Part shown: piece after piece, positions 34,601 to 39,887 of the stretch
How positions within the stretch are numbered: position 1 is the first letter of the stretch
Layout: each line of letters begins with the position of its first letter
Source of the DNA: Rhynchopus sp. YZ270_cl-10
Lineage: Eukaryota; Euglenozoa; Diplonemea; Diplonemida; Diplonemidae
NCBI GenBank assembly: GCA_964035575.1
Contig: OZ037931.1
Span: 71,567-135,566, forward strand
DNA length: 64,000 nt
Direction: 5' to 3'
Translations under genes and position numbers: made by a program
Notes under the pieces: generated by a model
What the model saw: the letters and a program-made list of their open reading frames with translations, nothing else
Databases searched by the model: none
Told to the model about the DNA's origin: nothing

Positions 34601-36351
34601 ACACTGCGTTTGAGGAGGTCGCGATGGGGCATGAGAGGCTGCTGCGGGAGTTCTTTGCGTCGTGCTATGCCCTTGTGTGCACATTCCTGACTCAGGCGGT
34701 GCGGGTGGTGGCACCGAAGAGCAAGCCACATGTGGTGCCATCATCCTCATCCCCATCCCTGCCGCTCCTGCCACTGTACACCTCACAGGCACCACGCATT
34801 GCTGTGCACTGCCTTGGTGGCGAGGAGCTGTACACTGTGGCGGACGAATGCGAGCTGACGTTGGAGGCCTTCTCGGGGGACGCTCTGTCGCCGTCGCGTG
34901 CGCTATCGATCTCGACGTCTCGTTCTCAGGTAGAGGCAACACCGTCGCCTGCACCGGCGATGGAGATGCAGGACGATGACGATGAGGAAGCAGCAGCGGA
35001 AGAGGCAGAGGCGCAGAGCGTGGTAGCATTCCCGATGCGCACAGCACCATTGCCCCTACAGTCTAGACCCACTGCATCCCCCGAGGAAACACCCATCACA
35101 CCACAGCCGCAGCAGCGTTCCACATCCCGCACACCCCCACAGAGGCAGTCCACACCACACAGGGCAGAATCTGTCGTGGTGCACATCACCGACACAGCCC
35201 TGCCCCAAGAAGAACGTCTCAAGGGGACAATCGAGGCGGAGCTTAGCAGTGCTGTTGTCGCAGTGGATGCAGATCTGACCTGGGAGGAGGTGATGGAGGC
35301 GATTTGTGTGTCACATCTGAGCGAGGGGGATGCGACGGTACGCGCTTCAGGGCCTATTGGGCGGCGGGTCTTGACGATACTAGAGAGTATCTCAAACAGA
35401 ATGCAGTTCCCGCGTACGCTAACATTGGTGGAGGAGATGGCAGGAGAGGAGGCACCACAACCGCACCACGCAAGCCCGAATATGGCTGAGCTTGAAGACG
35501 ACATGAACGGCCTCCTCCAAGCAGCCGAGGAGCTGCTTCATGGGTCCGCAGCGAACAGTGTGCGCGAGACTCCGCTTGCATCGGAGACTCACGAATTGGA
35601 GGCAAACATGCTTCCTCCTGGCGTTTTGCACCTCCCTCTCGAGGTGCAGCCAGAACGCAGTGAGGTTGGCGTGCAGGCAACAGTGGAGAGAGCTCAGAGG
35701 GGTGTCGGGGAGGCTGTGTCTACCTCGGTTTCTGTGTCTGTCTCGGCAGGAACCTCGCCGAGGAGGAGAAGGCATGCACCCCCACGTACACCACCTGGTA
35801 CACCAAGCTCTTCGTCGCCACGTCGTCATAGTGTTGTATCGCCTCTGAGGCAGAACCGGTCTGTAGTGCGGTCGCAGTCGCGCTCCCCGACACCACGCAC
35901 CACACCCCCGCCGTCCAGCAGTACAGGGCTCTCTCCGCGAGAGGCGCAGCGGTTGGCTACCAAAAGGGTTTCGGAGAAAAGGAGGGAAGCAACCAGGTCG
36001 CTGAGTCGCGTCAGGTCTGTGAGTGCCGCAGAGGAAAGGGGGATGAGGCAGAGGAGGTCGCTGACAGCGTCACCAGGGAGGACGTTGTCGTTGACAAGGG
36101 TGAGTCTGTCGCCGCCAGCGTTTGGGAAGGTCCATCCGGTGTGCCCGCCGTTGTTGAGTGGACGCAGTGCGGAGCCACGGAGTATGAGTGCAAGGCGTGA
36201 TGAGACAAGGCAGTTGGGAAGGCAGTTTGCAAGAACTGTCGAAGCAGTACCACGCCGCAGTGCCAACCAGACCCGAACGTTGTCGCCAGTCTGGGTACCA
36301 CCTCCGGGGCTTGCGCATCCTCGAGGATTGTTTCAAACGTCCTTTTTGTGA
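19609..36351 (+). CDS. Giant helical/coiled-coil repeat protein, 5,580 residues
   Basis: A single uninterrupted frame of 16.7 kb encodes a roughly 600-kDa protein. I do not recognise the family. Residues about 100-640 are heptad-rich coiled coil, including a 7-residue repeat of RDGLKDE type (21220-21330). From about 640 to 5000 the chain is built of degenerate repeats of roughly 60 residues, with a signature like EAR-x2-LL-x-E, then a basic/acidic DP or DE turn, then an Ala/Leu helix ending in E. Inside this lie near-identical blocks at about 2861-3330 and 3637-3960. An Asp/Glu run sits near 5120, and the last 250 residues are Ser/Pro/Arg-rich and probably disordered. No membrane segment or signal peptide is seen. 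A long fibrous scaffold in the cytoskeleton or cilium is a reasonable guess. A CCAG acceptor lies 43 nt before the ATG. Confidence 0.9.
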   Translation: MSQASSQKSRAEDDAKLQQLLSRAELSSDLTPVLKELQRDGEWDLGSQRAESVRRPASSTAGTETPVSPMRKSKAHWQDAARKVMGTSPTLASKSAPTDLGKKLKSVVRDAHQNEGAKRATKQYKANLDLLLVKVEEAQKERDVAEAEMKKMRMKVKDLKGDLAQWEAKDAIFTAAQQQAKQLRDKLKAADAQALSAAEDLAGSRAKCMSAEERVAELEALLAARQSSTTEALRSVEDDAAQLRRDHKKNISDLEDKIEALETQLSQMRRDKASLESAMDSKGSRSDEMAAELRSAKEAAAALERLIAEQKDVIKGLEDAAGNDKRQLRDSEDTMARLKREGEALKADITTAERARSQAQEKEVQLQDEILTLRKDATGLRDDLKEKEADQKAAERDMKQQQLGREDEQRELERKLRQLQDSDAHQKDIEKKLRQQLEESEADQRQLERKLRQQLQDREDEQRELERKLRQQQDRDAQQTEAEHRLKQQLQGQEAEQRELEQRLQAQLRASYSSADEKHRDAQHAVDAARIERDILADERDGLKDERDSLKDERDGLKDERNGLKDERDGLKDEVAKLRNALSTLNTFSEASRRRHAVLTSLLARTECSLMEAQEASHVVAAVYQSEEKRLVPQVEHQIQRQLEQELRADTANIRALTEVARTEVKQEVVEKLRTDVSEQTALEKEVKATLKAELKHANEEAYLQEAKTELIQEMFSETTLRARIKDAVVSEVIGKRSTAGTDAPLDAKDQMMQEILLQASQQIEDKDGERIRQEARNRLVQQYIDDLCSSPQSREAFRHQAMEECLVARVQEVKASAQMQESLRARAEEVLLAEAKAAMIKSIADARGISDMARAQLVEEERQLLLLSAEEKERARTKAKEDLISVEKAALLASDDARRDIRDAARAESIREARSEIDTSGERALIRERAREELLNARKTELETSREEMLAVSEEAQQLLITTAKDTMQASDTTMQEVATTARTALVDIEKRRLLTASSAPSTRAGHEGTPTLPEDVKTEALEAYLHDRSAVEETLQEALRRQILEEEGQALYEKARASVEVQLREGIENDKGQYDELVERTQKSLQNELMTEEGSTIMQRARDALLQAAMDEIRSDEAVQKQVAAEASDAVVKSLIGELTSDKALSEQLRYAAEQQIVDTLLKEEAEELRVTALHRAADEVSRRESEALLSEARAQLLASSLEELSADAVRMEALRAQAEAGVAATAKEELLRTHHDDIMRRALEAAISEEQARLTDTPVVLEAAKSRAVEQCIAEGGSAMMDTARASAMQNVVAQMEKSPELAQAASDAILYQVMSDQCKDEELMQTLRQQAQDETYKSLLLREKDALLRNAQERVAATEGQVLYDEARDMLCATVLEEIRASKDGARTVRARAEKALEEEYRCDPVVQEAARDAALEHLARTLAADRDAFAQLEQRLVSALSEAVKPAQSPGAHHDRDYLDGIASQVAEKIVASGQSNDAFSSAVESTPPSFEDRITSQILQGTRVSPLQPSAAALLRRAEQRAYDELCAEARADPALLDRVVRQVEVDMMQREGAAICAEARARLAEEVLQDMRDGGDGNTVREMPKTGKEHDELVASIINKHVVDQMPTRKELPRAEPSPLSEQDHADVQAEARAKLLTSALDAVSPQEHEELRQAARDSIKRSYLEDSSLMRPLRAEVESDIRRTLYSEACATPAAASVPTSPTSPTDAMTGTSPESHLHESIAAFRARAEAREREEHAVRTEALRLSAMQDDVRAALQSSVQEDVTTREAERLCMEARAALLEEVTSALRSDAVLCEGIRAEVLAAMTAEEASRQRAAQNAVAAAESGDLCAEARSVLLGETMQLLREDLSQLAEIEREASDIIRKSIVEKANTVAEADGEQICAEAKQILLEGAISELKADTAAHTTLLEEARKEVQREERTAAQATVHADSAAVLAEARDALYTEVLAAQRSDPALMHALQKQCTDELRAEHTAALTEADRSHLQASARQMFTEEADALLRADSVQMAAIEQSVRERVEGEARLRHEHNTNVVAEAEAADICVQAREALYEETVAALRTDTAAMASLKAAALQEVKADVLKRESLAANAVASSQGAEVCADARQALYVETVAVLRENPRLMKDLQQEAAAELRQEVLLSERAQTTHTHEAELRPTRLQESEVQVVVKEVREPRLDSTTHAETSQDRKRAFVDSVLSAFRQQVEADKERHHGESHAREALLAEQEGDALVSEARLLLSHEIKESMKADPHICAELEAEAAVSLKDEILMQHMLRESTPQAVAAEARALLLQELAEEIRQDEVLLSALRTEAHRAVQAELAEELPVIARTARERFTESLVEELNAEPAQRQAIHRAVTRLLSASPARERANVSHPLSQMKHKNVKLLKERSANEPFTDANEAIVQEFIRTIESDAAEMQRLRIEDEQRRHASPSPSAQAQTEALLREAHSVLLRGLQAELENEADTRDASQPRDTRDDAEREVDILYKVAEARVLENIARGRSASPRIASVASVHAHASPGQPEEKEKLHTLPPEEVRDVVLSLYNDLVAGGIKNVRSNAALYTRIHAEAAVLCAPFATRDVPLPSVLEAISTRLRDGAQHRLISRAVVLLNAEHTYQHVLQQKAQELGPLDEHVPRRVDQTKRARLNRAAVTAASEVQCYDASALRVLSEAAASRVLVSDPHQTVLNNSMAVVLEEDVYQHLAHVHAHHSLSERALAVLTAEVLVLRDIRAGQEQLPSPATVPHHESVRMLEHTISLVRPPEQVPQVQQVPISVQEEVHTESSVHVASAVYTAVSDSLVHAIKNDAAVVQHLKTVVRSEEDTRSDLHGSEAVLRIRRDSLAALQRSRQPLTSGSEQSLVNEMAARMRDDPATLEKVRADARVQLQDECHRETWRRAAHEGVVGSMSKLPTPETPEQAALASLSTNYRAEIAAEARAVVLDQMRDEVAQSQSEGLDGQITVLLRRAQLQVQEEMCSEMRRDESVLASIQAEPLTPVSGDVAVFEKIQALGTVAAARVEDEIAAHREDEVSADESRVVCEQVCLEVETKILHELVADMKRDDNVMVELQAVASADEDTAAMVRIKSDAVSALQWSRRGTVPPGSEQSLVNEMAARMRDDPATLEKVRADARVQLQDECHRETWRRAAHEGVVGSMSKLPTPETPEQVALASLSTNYRAEIAAEARAVVIADVKREAAQSQGEGLDGQITVLLRRAQLQVQEEMCSEMRRDESLLASIQAEPLTPVSGDVAVFEKIQALGTVAAARVEDEIAAHREDEVSADESRVVCEQVCLEVETKILHELVADMKRDDNVMVELQAMASAEKQMLSAVAQSKEVAEVRSTTEASYTSTMTESQKLCAMIDDIKADEAAMAVLAQYTDKLTVSEDLNTEERKRVRDTVVSVLDTNNVSPEDTRGEAIDCAMREISSTMGDALTSSARVAIVSEMIEADKGSGDERIFATAQREVVRQMQEERRLKDTTSPVRAEEQEEAAGDAFALAVRALEDHTTATSDMHAKAASDAQERLVVELVSVVKENPALMAELKAEAVATAMPQLAVSVTDVPEGQEEQELLVQELAKRLQEDQSTVQQVSETSKQLIQREEARKNLQQKLVSELKHTDSSAGSVHSNTEQTPEQAALASLSTNYRAEIAAEARAVVLDQMRDEVAQSQSEGLDGQITVLLRRAQLQVQEEMCSEMRRDESVLASIQAEPLTPVSGDVAVFEKIQALGTVAAARVEDEIAAHREDEVSADESRVVCEQVCLEVETKILHELVADMKRDDNVMVELQAVASADEDTAAMVRIKSDAVSALQWSRRGTVPPGSEQSLVNEMAARMRDDPATLEKVRADARVQLQDECHRDTWRRAAHADVARDVSLKHGGLNSSADEQTPEQAALASLSTNYRAEIAAEARAVVLADVKQEAAQSQSEGLDGQITALLRRAQLQVQEEMCSEMRRDQNVMSDVSSVRSRLLTPTATRLSDVATPPRLERTQQPLFSDTSSAVDEVTECIAAAEVSLQREMEKEIKENASLMHTIQEQARETAQKGAPSGIEAARRLARETVLDKGSLGGADPEIESITLSARDDAVAMEAVRRLAEHQLREESAQEAPAPELPLSATDEVETQLASGGVITEQTRRDAQQVAVTAVAHMQGELLLETAKQGVLEELVSEMRRDTFKHVSHTPADAVVNKVLGKLLHEEKDRLWDAQDWSATAHTTTRDSAAVRGLQDVLALVVPKVQRRMSEVEVSRGEVPQDLARSEATCLLADVSDTFVNLMAEGIKSDEAVMEGLQAMARSLVDAEVELKENFAASPSLCTAARGIRSRRSSMHSVSTPRGGFLEPRTPLSADDAVLAKMQQAIRQDARSMKHLRDRAAKEAASQSDLAVMQASISAMATPSGPLVEGVAFEQVSKVASQRLLENAHESVLRDVTASLEDALPGSGNQAVDDEAERLLLAAQNAIIAEIRDSPMQHTTPPMSQLFAGHDASRITERATQKVRASHSWGMPAAIISNIRQELVTEVAKRLQDNTVVFDEIHQHAAHAAQSEATGRRHVASLPSYPAVWERSLDGVLQAGSTSKPHAHKALLKDLTDTLQSDPAIMATLTTAAEQVFKQEAKYATSSTLPTGNDRAQIVTALQTEHQEEVVGEAKQQLFVKTYGDLARHSFGDTPRTHAPQQTAAEAEADVLLAEAQHSVVDNILREMRASQRHPSTSPSPSSEPSRFESVSRRVRDSLTRSLSPPERSAEVPPTPMLHKTEVEQNIRANPKAMAWLASEALSEAAQEEAHVNALNRIYEATAASDSTVDDVAEALKKDSTVMSYVVESVKAEVLRERAAEGKQNEVDTQEVLSATCESLIAGMVAEHTAAHPRKRNMVAAAEAQVRSQLYNAIAGSQIAPTQRQCPADVAASLAMAAETPQRGHSSSTGRSSSTAASPEASFARVEDAKRRTITAAKASAVQAVNSRMLDARSNGSQSEGGAPSTPALSALTSSLRAVPFLHTAFEEVAMGHERLLREFFASCYALVCTFLTQAVRVVAPKSKPHVVPSSSSPSLPLLPLYTSQAPRIAVHCLGGEELYTVADECELTLEAFSGDALSPSRALSISTSRSQVEATPSPAPAMEMQDDDDEEAAAEEAEAQSVVAFPMRTAPLPLQSRPTASPEETPITPQPQQRSTSRTPPQRQSTPHRAESVVVHITDTALPQEERLKGTIEAELSSAVVAVDADLTWEEVMEAICVSHLSEGDATVRASGPIGRRVLTILESISNRMQFPRTLTLVEEMAGEEAPQPHHASPNMAELEDDMNGLLQAAEELLHGSAANSVRETPLASETHELEANMLPPGVLHLPLEVQPERSEVGVQATVERAQRGVGEAVSTSVSVSVSAGTSPRRRRHAPPRTPPGTPSSSSPRRHSVVSPLRQNRSVVRSQSRSPTPRTTPPPSSSTGLSPREAQRLATKRVSEKRREATRSLSRVRSVSAAEERGMRQRRSLTASPGRTLSLTRVSLSPPAFGKVHPVCPPLLSGRSAEPRSMSARRDETRQLGRQFARTVEAVPRRSANQTRTLSPVWVPPPGLAHPRGLFQTSFL
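21220..21330 (+). repeat. 21-bp coding minisatellite (RDGLKDE units)
   Basis: About five tandem copies encode RDGLKDE or RDSLKDE/RNGLKDE variants. They keep a perfect heptad register within the N-terminal coiled coil of the giant gene. Confidence 0.85.
28192..31490 (+). repeat. Near-identical 0.75-kb internal duplications in the giant gene
   Basis: The string encoding GSEQSLVNEMAARM starts at 28193, 28937 and 31085. The first two are 744 bp apart (248 codons). TPEQ-ALASLSTNYRAE starts near 28374, 29118, 30522 and 31287; the last two are 765 bp apart. Between these anchors the DNA is nearly identical, with only scattered changes. A diverged stretch (about 29600-30500) separates the two pairs. 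All insertions keep the frame. Confidence 0.9.
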
Positions 36352-36357
36352 TTGTAA

Positions 36358-36442
36358 CACTGCATGGTTGGGTGTCCACCCCAATACAGCTGGTCATACC
36401 AAAGGTACACTGTTCACGAGAGGGATTTTGTATTTCAATTCA
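36358..36442 (+). repeat. Motif-1 dispersed repeat directly after the giant gene's stop
   Basis: It begins six bases after the stop codon. The order is TGCATGGTTGGGTGTCCACC, a TGGTCATACCAAAGG string, ACACTGTTCACGAGAGGG and TTTTGTATTTCAA. It would lie in the 3' untranslated region of the giant gene. Confidence 0.8.
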
Positions 36443-37494
36443 ACTTTTTTTTTTTTCTTTGTGCTTCCACAAAAGCGCAGATGATTACTTTAGTAAAATG
36501 CCTGCGTCCGTTGAGACGCTTGCATTTTAAACGTCTTTTTCTTCGATGAAGATAAGGGGTAGGGTATAGGGGGGAATGGGCAGGGGGCAAGGGACAAGGG
36601 AATATTATGAAATAGCAGACAGACACACACCCCTGGAGGAATACCTCCCGGTGAATAGTATAGAACATTTATTTTGTTATGTGTTTTTTTTTTGTGTGTG
36701 TTTTTCGCAGTTTTGCTCGGTGTTTTGTCCTTTTTTTTAAGGCGTGAAACCAATAAAGCGATCTGTCGGCCAAAAACAAACACTTTTTTTTAGATGTAGA
36801 TTGATATAAATGGGTCAGTGGGGGGAGGGCAGAATCACTCTCTCTGCAAGATTCGTAAAGAAAACCGATAGTAAACCTTAGTAACCAAGGGAGGGGGTGT
36901 TGATGCAGTAGTTAACCAATCCTCACGTCTTCTCCCCCCCCCTCCCCTTTGCTTTCTCTCTGAAGCTTGCAAACAAAAAGAAGTAAAAATCACATAGAAG
37001 GTATTTCCACAATAAAAAGGCAAAAAAAAAAAATGTCATATTCCTAGCTTCGATTTCTCATTGAGTTCTCCTCCCCATCCCCCCCCAGCCCCATACATAT
37101 GCCCTCCCCGATGTGTTTTCCACTTCTTAGTGAAAAAAAAAAAAAGGAGCTCTTTTTCCTCTCTCCCTTCTTCATAGCATTATTCTTGGGGTAACATCAT
37201 TGGAGTTCTATTATTTGGTGCGGCTGAAGGGAGGTGCTATTTTGTGCTACTTTCTGCTATTTTCTGCTATTTTCTGCTATTTGGGGGTCGTCGGCCACAC
37301 CAAAACAGGTTTTCGGATTCTTCAAAAAAAATTCTATTTCCCTCAACAGAAGTACACCATATGCGAGCACATGCCTCTGTATTCATAGGTCAGCCTTTGG
37401 GAGGCAGTCTTACCCCGCTATTCTCCCTACAGGTGAATGCCTAGAGCTCGTTCTTGCATTTTTTCTTTGGCATTGATCCCTTCAGACTTTAAGG
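36443..37494. other. Spacer between the giant gene and the helical-protein gene
   Basis: No gene is seen. AATAAA occurs at about 36751 and could be a polyadenylation signal. The stretch contains one TGGTG-type MITE (37216-37302). It ends in a TTCAG acceptor at 37485, nine bases before the next ATG. Confidence 0.6.
37216..37302. mobile_element. TGGTG-type MITE, 87 bp
   Basis: The termini are inverted: TGGTGCGGCTGA on the left and TCGGCCACACCA on the right. The interior is a short minisatellite of TTTTCTGCTA. It is the same family as 44722-44832, 47684-47828 and 50673-50789. No target duplication is clear here. Confidence 0.75.
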
Positions 37495-39372
37495 ATGCAA
37501 CGAAGGGCAATTGAATTACTGTCGAAACTGAACGAAAAGAGGGCAGTCGCTGGATTCGTGATGACTGACCGCACGGTAAAGGGTATCTGCAAATTTGTGT
37601 GTAGCAGACCTGTAGGTGTTGATGACGTGCCTATAAAACAAACGATTCTTACCATTGTTGCGGACAGTATGGTGGAGGATGGGGCTGAGAAAGAGTTTTT
37701 TTTTCCGGAGAGAATTGGGATGTTGTGTGCCCTGATGGCCAAATACGACACCGCTGCGTCCAATCCTGAACACTTTGCAAGAGAAATGTCACGACGTGTA
37801 CAATGCTGTGGTCTAGGTAGTGTGCATGCTTGCAGCTCTGGTGCTGCGGAACTCTTGGTAGGGCTGGCAGCAATCAGCAGGGGACGAGGTGATATGTTTG
37901 CCGTTTCCAAAATGTTTCTCGAATATCTGCATCTGGAGAGACCGCATGCTGGCAAGGCGATGCTTCTGTTTACTGAGGCTGCGGTGAGGCTGCGGTTGTC
38001 TTATGACGTTGCGAGGCACATTGAAGTGGCCGAACAAACGTTGCAACGATGTTATAAAATGTGTATTTCAAATATTCTTGACAGACGTAATCGGCCGGAC
38101 CCACAGTTTATCCCACGACTTCTTGCGCTTGCAGGAAGGAACCCTCGTGTTCTGCTGCCCAGTCTTATTGCTGCAGCAGACGCAGCGCAGCCAGACTTTT
38201 CTTATTACCACCTCATTTCGATTGCATGCGAAGAAGGTGTACTATATCGAATGAGAAGTGGCAAGCCGCTCACAAACTTTCTTGCAGTGCTTGTCAGAGA
38301 TGCAGCTCCGTTGGGCCCAAAGTCTGTCACGAAAAGGTTCAAAAATACAGTCGGATTTAAAATTTTGCTGGACAACAACAGATACAAGGATGCAATCTTG
38401 ATGCTCGCTTTTTTCTTCAAAATTGATGTCATTCCGGTTCACTTCCTAAAGGATGTTGTCGAAATGCTGAAGGCGGGGTTATGGGGGAGCGACGAGGACA
38501 CATGCCCGGCAATGCTGCTTCACCACGTCAACCTGCTTGTTGTGCTGTCACGTCATAATGAACACCCCTTTCCCTCCATCTTCCTGGACATCCTCAACAC
38601 CTTGACACCTTACCACACGGAGTTTGTCTCTCTCCCTGCACGTCATCGGCATGCGCTGTTCACATACGCGTGTCTCAGGGGTTATGCACACCGCAAGGAC
38701 ACCCACATAGGCGACCAATTCTTTTCGACCCTTCTCTTCAAGATCGCGGCAGATTTCTCTTGGTTGAAGGACATCGTTTTGGGTGAAGAAAACACCGTTT
38801 TCGACAATGCCATTGAAGCGGTACACTGTAGTGCCGCATTGCGATATAAAAACCCAACAAAAAATGCGTTACCACGACTCTTCTTTAGCTTTGTGGTGAG
38901 CAAGCTTCGTAGGACATCTTCTGCAGAGGTTCTGGCTGCTTTGGAGGTAGTTATCTCAGAGATTGCAACGTGGGTGGCCACAGAGTGGACACACCTCAAC
39001 ACCCAAGAGACACCCGAGCAATGGAGAACCGTATGGTCTCTCTGGGACGGTGCAGAGCTGTCTGCGTTGCGGCATGCCCTCGCGTTCTGTGATGTCTTTT
39101 GCACTTTGCAACCAAAGGCCATCTCCCACCTGCGCAGTGCATTGCATGCTATGATACGGTATCTGCCGCAGGAAGAGCAGTCCCGCTTTAAAGAGCATAT
39201 GCCCCAAGTGTCTCATAGGCAGCGTGTCGCCCAAGGCTCCTCTGTTGCAGAGCAAGTGTCGCTGTCGTGTGCTGCATTTCATATAGTATTGTGCAGTGGA
39301 GCAGAAGATGTTACCAGGCGAAGCCACAGTGTAGGCGTTCTGTCTGGTGCACCTATTTTTATGGATATCTAA
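37495..39372 (+). CDS. Unrecognised all-helical protein, 625 residues
   Basis: A single exon starts at an ATG nine bases after a CCTTCAG acceptor. The product looks mostly alpha-helical, with successive helix pairs from about residue 90 to 570. No zinc site, signal or membrane helix is clear. The tandem helical pattern and a basic, Arg/Lys-rich N-terminus would suit an organelle RNA-binding helical-repeat protein (PPR-like, or FASTK/RAP-like). I see no diagnostic motif, so this is only a suggestion. Codon and base use match the neighbouring genes. Confidence 0.85.
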   Translation: MQRRAIELLSKLNEKRAVAGFVMTDRTVKGICKFVCSRPVGVDDVPIKQTILTIVADSMVEDGAEKEFFFPERIGMLCALMAKYDTAASNPEHFAREMSRRVQCCGLGSVHACSSGAAELLVGLAAISRGRGDMFAVSKMFLEYLHLERPHAGKAMLLFTEAAVRLRLSYDVARHIEVAEQTLQRCYKMCISNILDRRNRPDPQFIPRLLALAGRNPRVLLPSLIAAADAAQPDFSYYHLISIACEEGVLYRMRSGKPLTNFLAVLVRDAAPLGPKSVTKRFKNTVGFKILLDNNRYKDAILMLAFFFKIDVIPVHFLKDVVEMLKAGLWGSDEDTCPAMLLHHVNLLVVLSRHNEHPFPSIFLDILNTLTPYHTEFVSLPARHRHALFTYACLRGYAHRKDTHIGDQFFSTLLFKIAADFSWLKDIVLGEENTVFDNAIEAVHCSAALRYKNPTKNALPRLFFSFVVSKLRRTSSAEVLAALEVVISEIATWVATEWTHLNTQETPEQWRTVWSLWDGAELSALRHALAFCDVFCTLQPKAISHLRSALHAMIRYLPQEEQSRFKEHMPQVSHRQRVAQGSSVAEQVSLSCAAFHIVLCSGAEDVTRRSHSVGVLSGAPIFMDI

Positions 39373-39887
39373 AGTACGTGAAGTACTTTTTTCGGATTTT
39401 TTTTTATGACACTTGGAAGCACTTAACTTGAGGCCTTCGGGCGACATTGAGTACAGATCCCTGCAGTGATCGTCGACACAAAAATATTTCTCAAAGAGAC
39501 CCTTTTGGGTGGAGTGAGAGGATTGGTAGGATTTGGTTTTTCAAGGGTGAAGTGCGTAGGCATATCTTCGACCCTTATTGTGCCTGCAATCCGTTGAGGG
39601 TCTGCACTAAAGCTTTTCGTTGGGTGTCTTTTTAATGTACCGCAGCTCTCTCTGTGCATTTTTTGATGCCAAAACAGAGAGAGAGATTTTGAGGGAGAAA
39701 AAAAAAATAGATACTGTGAGCAAACCCCTCTTCCGTTGAGGTTGTCTTTGTACTTCACTAGGTCACACCCTTTTTTTTTTGTCCAAAAACATGGCATAGT
39801 TTTTGATGAACTCTCAGTTTCTCTTTTGTAATTACTCCCTTCCCGCTTTCCAGATTCATACAATACTCCAGAACATAAAAAGCAAAA
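39373..39887. other. Spacer between helical-protein and ELAV-like genes
   Basis: No gene is supported on the + strand. A long minus-strand open frame crosses into the next gene and looks like a shadow. A small hairpin with CTCTCTCTGT and ACAGAGAGAG arms lies at 39646-39683. The last 40 bases are pyrimidine-rich and end in TTTCCAG (39853). Confidence 0.55.
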
